Shown piece by piece: positions 35,028-42,898 of a stretch of 64,000 nucleotides of DNA. Source of the DNA: Alphaproteobacteria bacterium (GTDB lineage: Bacteria > Pseudomonadota > Alphaproteobacteria > CACIAM-22H2); contig JAEULA010000089.1 in the NCBI GenBank assembly GCA_016793165.1, positions 62,001 to 126,000 on the forward strand, written 5' to 3'. The notes below the pieces were generated by a model. It worked only from the letters and a program-made list of their open reading frames with translations, was not told where the DNA came from and made no database searches. How positions within the stretch are numbered: the stretch's first letter is position 1; each line of letters opens with the position of its first letter. The position numbers and the translations under genes are program-made.

Positions 35028-36617
35028 ATGACGCTCTATCGCCGACTCTTCCTCTCCGCCGCGCTCGGCGCCCTCGCCCTGGCGACGGCGTCCGCACAGG
35101 CGCAGACGCCCGCGCGATCGCTGGTGATCGCCAAGAACATCGCGGACATCATCAGCCTCGATCCGGCGCAGACCTTCGAATTCACCGGCGGCGAGATCGT
35201 CTCGAACATCTACGATCGCCTGGTGCAGTACGACGTCGACGAGCCGACGAAGCTGCAGCCCGGCCTTGCGGAGAGCTGGAAGACGAGCGCCGACGGCAAG
35301 ACGATCGTGTTCGCGCTGCGCGACGCCAAATTCGCCTCGGGCAACCCGGTCCGCCCCGAGGACGTGGTGTTCTCGTTCGCCCGCGTCATCAGGCTGAAGA
35401 AGTCGCCGGCCTTCATCCTCGCCCAGCTCGGCTGGACGCCTGAGAACGTCGAGCAGATGGTGCGCAAGACGGGCGATCGCGAGGTCAGCGTCACCTTTGC
35501 CGGCAACTTCTCGGCGGCTTTCGCCCTCAACGCCATCGCCGCGCGCCCCGGCGCGATCGTCGACCAGGTGGAGGCGATGAAGAACGAGAAGGGCGGCGAC
35601 ATGGGCAACGAGTGGCTGGGGCAGAACTCCGCCGGCTCCGGCCCGTTCCGCCTCCTGCGCGTGCGCGCCGCCGAGGTGGCGACGCTCGCCGCCAACCCGA
35701 CACATTTCCGCGGCGCGCCGCCGATGCAGCAGGTCATCTATCGCCACGTCCCCGAGGCCGGCGCCCAGCGTCTGCTGCTGGAGAAGGGCGACGTCGACAT
35801 CGCGCGCGACGTCGGCCCCGACGACCTCGAGACGATCGCCAAGACGCCGGGGCTGCGGGTCGAGCGCTACCCCGCCGCCACGGTCCACTTCTTCACCCTC
35901 AACCTGAAGCACGAGAAGCTGCGCAATCCCGCGGTCTGGGAGGCGATGCGCTGGCTGGTCGACTACGAGGGCATGTCGCAGAAGCTCCTGCGCGGCACGA
36001 TGCGGGTGCACCAGGCGTTCCTGCCGGTCGGCTTCCCCGGCGCGCTCGAGGAGACGCCCTACAAGCTCGACGTCGCCAAGGCGCGCGACATCCTCGCCAA
36101 GGCGGGGATCCAGAATCTCGAGGTCGAGATGGACGTCATCGACGGCCAGCCCTTCAACGGCATGGCGCAGGCGCTGCAGGCGACGATGGCGCAGGCCGGG
36201 ATCAAGGTATCGATCGTCCCCGGCGCCGCGGCGCAGGTGATCTCGAAGTACCGGGCGCGCAACCATCAGCTGATGCTGATCTACTGGAATCCGGACTTCA
36301 TGGACGCGCATTCCAACGCCAAGGCGTTCTCGTACGCCACCGACATCTCGGACGCCAACCCGCAGTCGACGACGACCTGGCGGAACAACTGGCTGATCCC
36401 CGAGCTGTCCAAGCGCACGATGGACGCGCTGGGCGAGACCGATCCGGCCAGGCGCGCGGCGATGTATCGCGACCTGCAGAAGGACGTGATGGCGCAGTCG
36501 CCGTTCGTGATCATGTTCCAGGCCCAGAACACGGTGGCGCTGCGCGCCGGCGTGCAGGGCTACAAGCAGGGCGTGGTCAACGACCTGATCCTCTATCGCG
36601 GCGTGAACAAGCAATGA
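35028..36617 (+). CDS. ABC transporter solute-binding protein, family 5 (529 aa)
   Basis: Periplasmic oligopeptide/nickel-type binding protein. The signal peptide is about 1-25 (LFLSAALGALALATASAQAQ). The SBP_bac_5 hallmarks follow: LDPAQTFEFTGGEIVSNIYD, LQPGLAESWKTSADGKTIVF, RPEDVVFSFAR and NSAGSGPFRLLRV. Length is typical. No permease or ATPase genes accompany it; instead a second family-5 binding protein follows with a 4-nt overlap. It may feed a transporter encoded elsewhere. Ligand unknown; peptides, opines and some sugars are all bound by this family. Confidence 0.88.
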   Translation: MTLYRRLFLSAALGALALATASAQAQTPARSLVIAKNIADIISLDPAQTFEFTGGEIVSNIYDRLVQYDVDEPTKLQPGLAESWKTSADGKTIVFALRDAKFASGNPVRPEDVVFSFARVIRLKKSPAFILAQLGWTPENVEQMVRKTGDREVSVTFAGNFSAAFALNAIAARPGAIVDQVEAMKNEKGGDMGNEWLGQNSAGSGPFRLLRVRAAEVATLAANPTHFRGAPPMQQVIYRHVPEAGAQRLLLEKGDVDIARDVGPDDLETIAKTPGLRVERYPAATVHFFTLNLKHEKLRNPAVWEAMRWLVDYEGMSQKLLRGTMRVHQAFLPVGFPGALEETPYKLDVAKARDILAKAGIQNLEVEMDVIDGQPFNGMAQALQATMAQAGIKVSIVPGAAAQVISKYRARNHQLMLIYWNPDFMDAHSNAKAFSYATDISDANPQSTTTWRNNWLIPELSKRTMDALGETDPARRAAMYRDLQKDVMAQSPFVIMFQAQNTVALRAGVQGYKQGVVNDLILYRGVNKQ

Positions 36618-38125
36618 GCGCCGCGTGGCGCGGGGCGGCGCTGGCCGCCCTCGTCGCCGCCGCGGCCGCGCCGGCCGCCGCGGCGGGCCTTCGCATCGGG
36701 CTGCTGAGCGATCCCGATGCGCTCGACCCGGCGACCGGCACCAGCTTCACCGGGCGCATCGTCTTCGCCTCGCTCTGCGACAAGCTGATCGACATCGACG
36801 AGAAGATCGATTTCGTGCCGCAGCTCGCCACGTCCTGGTCATGGTCGGCGGACGGGCTGACCCTGACCTTCAAGCTGCGCGAAGGCGTGGTCTTCCACGA
36901 CGGCGAGCCCTTCGACGCCGCGGCGGCGAAGGCCAATCTCGACCGCTATCGCACCATGCCGACGAGCCGGCGTCGCGCCGAGCTCAAGCCGGTGGCGTCC
37001 GTCGAGGCGCCGGATCCGACGACGCTGGTGCTGCGGCTGTCCGAGGCCAACGCGCCGCTGATGGCGGTGCTCGCCGACCGCGCCGGCATGATGATGTCGC
37101 CCAAGGCGGTCGCGGCGGCCGGCGATCGCGCCGGTACCGCCCCGGTCTGTTCGGGCCCGTTCCGCTTCAAGCAGCGCGTGCCCCTCGAGCGCATCGTCCT
37201 CGAGCGTTTCGACCGCTACTGGGACGCCGCCGCGATCCATCTCGATTCGGTGACCTTCGCGATGGTGCCGGACAACTCCGTGCGCCTGGTGAACCTGCGT
37301 GCCGGACAGCTCGACCTGATCGAGCGCATCGCTCCCAGCGACGTGAAGACGGTGCGCGGCGATGCGCGGCTGCGGCTGGAGAGCGTGACGGGGCTCGCCT
37401 ACGACTCGATCCTCATCAACGTCGGGCACGGCGACAAGGCGGCGGGGCCGCTGGGCCGGTCGGCCAAGGTGCGCGCCGCCTTCGAGGCGTCGCTCGACCG
37501 CGCCGTGATCAACCAGGTGGTCTTCGAAGGCGCGTTCACCCCGAGCAACCAGGCCGAGGCGCCCGGCACGCGCTACGCCAATCCCGAGCGGCCGGTGCCG
37601 CCGCGCGACGTGGCCCTGGCGAAGCGGCTGCTCCGCGAGTCGGGCCACGAGCGCGTGGCCTTCACGCTGCGCGTCGTCAACACGCCGTCGACGGTCCAGG
37701 TGGGCGAGGTGATCCAGTCGATGGCGGCGGAGGCCGGCTTCGACGTCAAGGTCGAGGCGACGGAGGCCGGCACCTACGTGGCCGCGACCGAGCGCGGCGA
37801 CTTCGAGGCGGCGATCGGCATCTGGAGCGGCCGCGCGGATCCCGACGGCAACATCACGATCTGGATCCAGTGCGACGGCATGGTCAATCGCGGGCGCTAC
37901 TGCAATCGCGAGCTCGACCAGCTTTTCGCGCAGGCGCGTGCCGTCACCGACGTGGCGCAGCGCCAGGCGCTCTATCGCAAGGCCACGGCGATCTATCTCG
38001 ACGAACGGCCGCTGCTCGGCCTCTATCACTACACCTGGATCTGGGGCATGAGCCGCAACCTCCAGGGCTTCAAGCCGCACCCCGACGGGCTCATCCGGCC
38101 GCAGGGCCTGCGCTTCACGAACTAG
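36614..38125 (+). CDS. ABC transporter solute-binding protein, family 5 (503 aa)
   Basis: Second periplasmic binding protein of the same family. Signal peptide about 1-24 (LAALVAAAAAPAAAAGL), then LLSDPDALDPATGTSFTGRI, LATSWSWSADGLTLTFKLRE, VCSGPFRFKQRVPLERIVLE and YWDAAAIHLDSVTF. It is clearly paralogous to its neighbour in fold but divergent in sequence, so the two probably bind different ligands. ATGA overlap with the preceding gene means they are co-translated. The missing dpp/opp-type permease and ATPase genes are notable; after a 147-bp gap comes an SDR gene in the same direction. Confidence 0.88.
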   Translation: MSAAWRGAALAALVAAAAAPAAAAGLRIGLLSDPDALDPATGTSFTGRIVFASLCDKLIDIDEKIDFVPQLATSWSWSADGLTLTFKLREGVVFHDGEPFDAAAAKANLDRYRTMPTSRRRAELKPVASVEAPDPTTLVLRLSEANAPLMAVLADRAGMMMSPKAVAAAGDRAGTAPVCSGPFRFKQRVPLERIVLERFDRYWDAAAIHLDSVTFAMVPDNSVRLVNLRAGQLDLIERIAPSDVKTVRGDARLRLESVTGLAYDSILINVGHGDKAAGPLGRSAKVRAAFEASLDRAVINQVVFEGAFTPSNQAEAPGTRYANPERPVPPRDVALAKRLLRESGHERVAFTLRVVNTPSTVQVGEVIQSMAAEAGFDVKVEATEAGTYVAATERGDFEAAIGIWSGRADPDGNITIWIQCDGMVNRGRYCNRELDQLFAQARAVTDVAQRQALYRKATAIYLDERPLLGLYHYTWIWGMSRNLQGFKPHPDGLIRPQGLRFTN

Positions 38126-38240
38126 AACCGATCGCGGAGAGCGCGAAGGACGCGGGGATGGCGCGAGGCAAGCGATGCGTCGCGCCCGCGCGTCGCTGAG
38201 CGCTTCGCGCGCCTGCGACGCCGCTGCGCGCTCCGCGGTT
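38126..38240. repeat. Imperfect intergenic palindrome
   Basis: The left end AACCG(atcg)CGGAG (38126-38139) pairs with CTCCGCGGTT (38231-38240), and the GC-rich segments inside also pair partially, giving an extended imperfect hairpin filling almost the whole gap after the second binding protein. It looks like a degenerate dispersed intergenic repeat and may act as a terminator or mRNA-stability element. Confidence 0.4.
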
Positions 38241-38272
38241 CAAGCGATCCAATGCATCAAGGGAGCGAGACG

Positions 38273-39085
38273 ATGAACGAGGGGATCCTGAAGGGTCAGG
38301 TGGCGCTGGTGACGGGCGCGGGGCGGGGGCTCGGGCGGGCCTTCGCCGAGACCCTCGCGCGATGCGGCGCGGACATCGCCGTCCACGGCATGCGCGAGGA
38401 CGGGCCGGCCGAATACGGGGAGGGCACGACGCTGACGGCGACGGCGCGCGAGATCGGCGAGGCGCACGGCGTGCGGACATGCCGGGTCCTGGGCGACCTC
38501 ACGCGCGGCGAGGACGTCGAGCGGGTGGTGGCGCAATCCGTCGCATCGCTCGGCCCGATCGACATCCTCGTCCACAACGCCGGCGGCGACATCGCCGCGG
38601 CGGGCGGCAAGCCCGACCCGAACGACTGCGTGTTCATCAAGGAGGCCGACGTCCGCGCCGTCGTCGACCGGAATCTCCTGAGCACGATCCTGCTCTGCCA
38701 GCGGGTGGCGCGGGACATGATGGAGCGCCGCCGCGGCCGCATCGTCACGATCAGCTCGAATGCCGCGTTCCAGGGCCGCGACACGGTGGCGATCTACGCG
38801 ACCGCCAAGGCGGCCGTCGTGCACTACACGCGCTGCCTTGCCGCGCAGCTGCGGCCGTTCGACGTGACGGTGAACACGATCGCGCCGGGCGGCACGCGCA
38901 CCGGCCGCTTCCTCGGCACGCGCAAGGTCGACCCCGCCAAGCTCGTCACCGAGGGGACGCTCGATCGCGTCGCCACGGTGGACGAGGTGGCGCGCACGGT
39001 GGAGTTCTTCGCCGGTCCGATGGGCGCCTTCGTCACCGGCCAGGTGATGCGCATCGACGGGGGCGCGCAGCTCTGGCCGGCATGA
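38273..39085 (+). CDS. Short-chain dehydrogenase/reductase (270 aa)
   Basis: Classical SDR with cofactor motif TGAGRGLGRAF (about 15-25), LVHNAGGD (about 100-107), Ser161/162 (VTISSNAAF), and the catalytic Tyr175 and Lys179 (IYATAKAAV). The C-terminus TGQVMRIDGGAQLWPA is typical. An Asp is absent after the second strand, so NADP versus NAD cannot be settled. I prefer the ATG at 38273, which has GGGAGCGAG upstream, over one seven codons earlier at 38252. It follows two solute-binding proteins, which hints at a catabolic role. Substrate unknown; sugar or hydroxy-acid dehydrogenation is plausible. Confidence 0.87.
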   Translation: MNEGILKGQVALVTGAGRGLGRAFAETLARCGADIAVHGMREDGPAEYGEGTTLTATAREIGEAHGVRTCRVLGDLTRGEDVERVVAQSVASLGPIDILVHNAGGDIAAAGGKPDPNDCVFIKEADVRAVVDRNLLSTILLCQRVARDMMERRRGRIVTISSNAAFQGRDTVAIYATAKAAVVHYTRCLAAQLRPFDVTVNTIAPGGTRTGRFLGTRKVDPAKLVTEGTLDRVATVDEVARTVEFFAGPMGAFVTGQVMRIDGGAQLWPA

Positions 39086-39243
39086 CGCCAGGCCTCGGCG
39101 CAGAAGCCGCTGTGAAAGCAGGTTAATCCCGCGCAGTCGATGCGCCGCGGCGACGTGCGCCCAAACTTCTCGTCATCGCGGCCGGAAGATGACCATATGG
39201 CCCATCAATCGCCGTCCACGGGCGATCCGCAATGGAGGGCCTG

Positions 39244-39573
39244 ATGACGATGATGGAAGACATCGCGACGCGATGGCGTGCGGCGAAACCGGTGGTCGTC
39301 GGTCTGGCGATCGGCGTCGTCGCCGGCCCGCTCCTGACGAGCACGCTGGGCTGGCAGGTGACGAGTCGCACGGCGCAGGAGCAGGTCCGAGCCGGCGTTG
39401 TGGAGCAGCAGGCGCTGTTCTGCGAGAGCCGCGCGCGGGCCGAGGTGAGCGAACCCGCGAAGCTCGACTGGAGCGCGCGCAGCGAACTGGCACGCAAGTG
39501 GGCGACGCTCCCCGGGGCGAAGTCCGCCGAGTCCGGCGTCGCCATGGAATGCGCGCGAAAGCTCGCGGCATGA
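39244..39573 (+). CDS. Small single-TM protein, paralogue of 39877-40221 (109 aa)
   Basis: Unrecognised family. One N-terminal hydrophobic segment (VVVGLAIGVVAGPLLTSTLG, about 15-34) is followed by a polar region ending GVAMECARKLAA. It shares with the gene at 39877 the lysine-proline start, the Gly-rich helix, a Trp and Thr after it, a central Cys, the phrase WATLPG and a terminal Cys-Ala-x-Lys-Leu. The start at 39244 has GGAGGG five bases upstream; an earlier ATG at 39232 is possible. ATGA overlap with the following zinc-ribbon gene suggests a functional unit. Probably membrane-anchored with a periplasmic domain and one disulphide. Confidence 0.65.
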   Translation: MTMMEDIATRWRAAKPVVVGLAIGVVAGPLLTSTLGWQVTSRTAQEQVRAGVVEQQALFCESRARAEVSEPAKLDWSARSELARKWATLPGAKSAESGVAMECARKLAA

Positions 39574-39770
39574 GCGCACGGCTCAAGCCCGCCGATCCCG
39601 ACGCCGGCGCGCTGGACGAGGCTGCCCAGGGCGTCGTGCACCAGGCCAAGGATCGCCGCTGCCTGACCTGCCGCACGACCTTCGCGAGCGAGTGGAGCGG
39701 CGAACGCGTCTGCCCCCGCTGCAAGACCAAGTCGGGCTGGCGCGGCGGCTATCGTCTGTCGTCATTCTGA
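39570..39770 (+). CDS. Small zinc-ribbon protein (66 aa)
   Basis: Four cysteines in two CxxC pairs (CLTCRTTFASEWSGERVCPR) make a compact zinc ribbon; the remainder is basic (KTKSGWRGGYRLSSF). This resembles short RNA- or DNA-binding ribbon proteins found as hypothetical genes in alphaproteobacteria. It starts on the stop of the preceding one-TM gene (ATGA) and lies 106 bp before that gene's paralogue. Function unknown. Confidence 0.65.
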   Translation: MSARLKPADPDAGALDEAAQGVVHQAKDRRCLTCRTTFASEWSGERVCPRCKTKSGWRGGYRLSSF

Positions 39771-39876
39771 CCCGACGGCGGCGTGCCGACCGGATCCGGT
39801 CGGCCGCGCGCCTGGAGCCGCCGGAACGGCACGGCGTCCTCGTTGCCGAGACGACGACCAACCTAGAGAGGCTCCC

Positions 39877-40221
39877 ATGAAGATCCCGGAGTGGTTCAAG
39901 CCCGGCCTGAACGGCGTCATGCTCGGCGCGGCCCTCGCGGCCGTGCTCGGCTTCACCTGGGGCGGCTGGGTGACCGGCGGCTCGGCGCGCCAGATGGCGT
40001 CCGACCGCTCGCGCAGCGATGTCGTTGCAGCGCTCGCGCAGGTCTGCGTCGAGCAGTCCAAGCGCGACCCGCAGGCGACGACCCGCATCGCGGAGCTGAA
40101 GACCATCGCGTCGTACAGCCGCGCCGAGTTCGTGATGAAGTCGGGATGGGCGACCATCCCCGGCACGCCCGAGCCCAATCGCGATGTCGCCTCATCCTGC
40201 GCGGACAAGCTCGTCGGCTGA
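39877..40221 (+). CDS. Small single-TM protein, paralogue of 39244-39573 (114 aa)
   Basis: Unrecognised family. N-terminal amphipathic stretch MKIPEWFKPGLNG, a transmembrane helix (VMLGAALAAVLGFTWGGWVT, about 14-33), and a polar domain with LAQVCVEQSK, RAEFVMKSGWATIPGT and the end VASSCADKL. The match to the gene at 39244 is clear along its length. An AGAGAG-type ribosome-binding sequence lies before the ATG. The two conserved cysteines are about 50-60 residues apart and would lie on the periplasmic side. Convergent with the amidase gene. Confidence 0.65.
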   Translation: MKIPEWFKPGLNGVMLGAALAAVLGFTWGGWVTGGSARQMASDRSRSDVVAALAQVCVEQSKRDPQATTRIAELKTIASYSRAEFVMKSGWATIPGTPEPNRDVASSCADKLVG

Positions 40222-40305
40222 CGCGCGGCCCCGGCTTCGAGGCCGCCGCCGGCCGCCTGCCGGGCCGGCGTGCTCGGCGCGCCGGTCCCTCGCGCCGGTC
40301 GCGCG

Positions 40306-41766
40306 TCACGCGTAGCCGGGCGGCGGAACGAACCCGCCCCAGCTCTCCTCCAGCAGCCTCGCGAAATGGATGCAGGTGCGGTCCGCGTATTGGGGGCCGA
40401 CGATCTGCACGCCGGCGGGAAGCCCGTCCCGCGTGAGGCCCATCGGGGCGACCGTGCCGGGCAGATAGCAGACGCCGTTGATGCCGGCCCAGAACATCTG
40501 GTCGGTCTCGGGCTGCTGCCTGCCGTTGACCGGAATGGTGCGGGTCCAGCGCTCGCCGCCGTGGTTGTGCGGGAACGCCGTCGACGTCGCCGGCGGGCAC
40601 AGGAACAGGTCGTAGTCCTCGAAGAACGCGGCCCAGGCCAGCCGCATGCGGTGGCGCAGCTCGTTGGCCGCGAGCCAGTCGCGATGCGCGAGCGTGTTCC
40701 CGCGCAGCATGCGCGCATAGTAGCTCTCGTCGTCGGGGGCGAAGTCGCGCAGCTTTTCCTGCGCCGCCCTGAAGGCGGCGTCGCTCTGGCGGCCCGACGT
40801 CGCCGAGCGCAGCAGCGCGATGTAGACGCGTGCCAGCTGGTCGAAGTCGATCGCCGGCCGGGCGGTGTCGCTGACCTTGACCCGCGACCTGCCGAGGAAG
40901 TCGGTCAGCTTCTGGAGCAGATCCTGCATCGGCTTGTCGACCTCGCCGTTGCGATCCGTGATCATCACCGCGATCTTGAAGTCGCGCAGCGACTTCTTGC
41001 GCGGCGCCGGCAGGGCGAGCTTCCAGCCGGTCGCATCGATCTCGTCGGGGCCGGCCATGACGCCGAGCGCGATGTCGAGATCCGCCGCGCCGCGCGCCAG
41101 CGGCCCGACCGCGGAGATGTCGGAGACCGAGACCCGCCCCGGCAGCGCGTGGCCCTTCGGGCTCACGATCCCCCAGGTCGGCTTGTGGCCGTAGACGCCG
41201 CAGTAGTGCGCGGGATTGCGGATCGAGGCGCCGATGTCGGAGCCGGCCTCGATGCCGGTGAGACCCGCGGCGAGCGCCGCGGCCGAGCCGCCGGACGAGC
41301 CGCCGGGCCCGCGCGTGACGTCCCACGGATTGTTGGTCGTGCCGTAGACGACGTTGTGGGTCTGCCAGTCGGCGAGCATCAGCGGCACGTTGGTCTTGCC
41401 GAACAGGGTCACGCCGGCCGCCTTGAGGCGTTGCACGGCGAGCGAGTCCGTCGTCGCGATGTTGTCCTTCAGCGCCGGATCGCCCCACGTCGTCGGCAGG
41501 CCCGCGACGTCGTAGCTCTCCTTGATCGTCATCGGCACGCCGTGCAGCGGCCCCCAGGGCCTGCCGCGGCGCAGAGCGGCATCCGCGGCCCGGGCGCGCT
41601 TGCGCGCGCCCTCGACGTCCGTCGCGACGATCGCGTTCAGCCGGGGATTATGCGCGGCGACGCGCGCGAGATAGAGGTCGAGCACCTCGAGGCAGCCGAT
41701 CTTCCGCGCGCGGATCGCGGCGGCGAGCTGCTTGGCGGAACGGAACGGCATGTCGAGCATCGGCAT
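40306..41766 (-). CDS. Amidase-signature family hydrolase (486 aa)
   Basis: Ser-cisSer-Lys hydrolase. Lys82 (MTIKESYDVAGLP), the Gly/Ser-rich loop GGSSGGSAAALAAG (about 156-169) and the nucleophile Ser181 (GSDIGASIRNPAHYCGVYGH) are in place; the region YGTTNNPWDVTRGPGGSSGG is the family signature. The start at 41766 lies just before the first conserved segment; a Met two codons later is equally possible. Substrate is not predictable: aryl or alkyl amides, or a transamidation role. GatA is unlikely because no gatB or gatC is near. Confidence 0.87.
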   Translation of the reverse strand: MPMLDMPFRSAKQLAAAIRARKIGCLEVLDLYLARVAAHNPRLNAIVATDVEGARKRARAADAALRRGRPWGPLHGVPMTIKESYDVAGLPTTWGDPALKDNIATTDSLAVQRLKAAGVTLFGKTNVPLMLADWQTHNVVYGTTNNPWDVTRGPGGSSGGSAAALAAGLTGIEAGSDIGASIRNPAHYCGVYGHKPTWGIVSPKGHALPGRVSVSDISAVGPLARGAADLDIALGVMAGPDEIDATGWKLALPAPRKKSLRDFKIAVMITDRNGEVDKPMQDLLQKLTDFLGRSRVKVSDTARPAIDFDQLARVYIALLRSATSGRQSDAAFRAAQEKLRDFAPDDESYYARMLRGNTLAHRDWLAANELRHRMRLAWAAFFEDYDLFLCPPATSTAFPHNHGGERWTRTIPVNGRQQPETDQMFWAGINGVCYLPGTVAPMGLTRDGLPAGVQIVGPQYADRTCIHFARLLEESWGGFVPPPGYA

Positions 41767-41932
41767 CGCTGACCCCTCGCTGGCGGATGCCGGCGAACCT
41801 AGCGCGCGCCTCCGCGCAGGGCGATGCCGACCGGACGCCGGGGGAGTCCTCGGCCCCGGCCGCACCGGCGGCTGCGGCGAGTCGGCGCCGGATCTCCGCC
41901 TGGACCGCGCCGGCGCGGATCCGCCTTCGGAC

Positions 41933-42205
41933 TCAGGGCTGCGCCCGCAGGAACCGGATGATGAGCCGCGCCTGCGCCTCGTCATGCGCGTGGTGACGCA
42001 GCAGCCACGCGGCCAGCCGATCGTCGGTCCAATAGAGCCGGCGTATACCGCTCGTCGCCTGCCGGATCTCGTCGGGCGTGTGGCACCGCGCGCACTCCGT
42101 CTCGAACGCCCGGGCCGCTTCATCGACCTGCGATGCCGCGACATCGGGACCGATGGCGGCGGCGATGAAGGCGAACAGCGCGCCAAGTCGAGAGATGGCC
42201 GTCAT
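41933..42205 (-). CDS. Small c-type cytochrome (90 aa)
   Basis: Signal peptide (MTAISRLGALFAFIAAAIGP, cleavage near residue 25), then a heme-c site CARCH (about 38-42) in AFETECARCHTPDEI. There is no Met-rich sixth-ligand motif of the usual kind after it; a His pair (LRHHAHDEAQARLIIRFL) could supply the axial ligand. Start chosen at 42205, preceded by GAGGTG; an upstream ATG at 42280 would place the signal peptide internally. It stands alone between the amidase gene and soxBDAG, same strand, 166 and 138 bp away. The electron donor is unknown. Confidence 0.75.
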   Translation of the reverse strand: MTAISRLGALFAFIAAAIGPDVAASQVDEAARAFETECARCHTPDEIRQATSGIRRLYWTDDRLAAWLLRHHAHDEAQARLIIRFLRAQP

Positions 42206-42343
42206 CGGGGCACCTCGGGTTCGAATGAATGGGAAGCGATCCGCCGCGGCGGCCCGTCCGCGCTCGTGGAGCTTTAGCATTCCAATTGGGCATCGGCGGC
42301 ACGTTCGCCCTGCGACGCCTCGACACAGTCGAGAACGGCCGCG

Positions 42344-42898
42344 TCAGCGCGCGACCGCGTACTCGTCGCCGGCATCGAGGAGCCAGGCCCACAACCAGTC
42401 CTCGACGGCACGATCGGCAAGCAGTTCGTAGCGCGCGCCGTCGTCGCGATGCGCCAGCAGGACGGTCAGGCCGGCGAAGCGGGTGAGCGCGGCGGCGCCC
42501 GGCGGCAGGGCGCGCGGGTCGAGATCGATGCCGGTGCCCTTGGCGAGAACGGCGCGGGCATGCGGACCGCCGATCGTGAACCATGTCCGCGCGTCGGTGA
42601 CGTCGTGGACCGCCGCATGACGGCCGGACAACGCGGCCGCCAGGCGCTCGACGGTCGAGGCGACATCGGCGCTCGCATCGAGATCGAGCAGCAGCGCATC
42701 GGGCGAGGTCCAGAACAGGCGCGCGCCCGCAATGCCGGTGGGCTGCGCGGGTGACAGCGGCAGGGCCGTGCCGAGCGCGGCGGCAAGAGCGAGCCGGGTT
42801 TCGGCGTCGTCGGCCCGTACGCGAAGGACGACGAGCCCGGCCGGCGCCGCCGCCGCGAGCCGAAGCCCCTGTCCGTCGCGAATGCGCGCGTCAGCCAT
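42344..42898 (-). CDS. soxG: Sarcosine oxidase gamma subunit (184 aa)
   Basis: Smallest structural subunit of heterotetrameric sarcosine oxidase. The order RLFWTSPDALLLDLDASADV, HAAVHDVTDARTWFTIGGPH, ARAVLAKGTGIDLDPRALPP and FAGLTVLLAHRDDGARYELL follows the family closely. It is the last gene of soxBDAG, starting 8 nt inside the end of soxA. Length is as expected. It packs on the folate-binding half of the alpha subunit in known structures. Confidence 0.93.
   Translation of the reverse strand: MADARIRDGQGLRLAAAAPAGLVVLRVRADDAETRLALAAALGTALPLSPAQPTGIAGARLFWTSPDALLLDLDASADVASTVERLAAALSGRHAAVHDVTDARTWFTIGGPHARAVLAKGTGIDLDPRALPPGAAALTRFAGLTVLLAHRDDGARYELLADRAVEDWLWAWLLDAGDEYAVAR

Noticed and set aside
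42210..42225. GGTTCGAAT resembling a tRNA T loop
   Set aside because: No matching acceptor, anticodon or D stems around it; it is in the leader of the small cytochrome gene.
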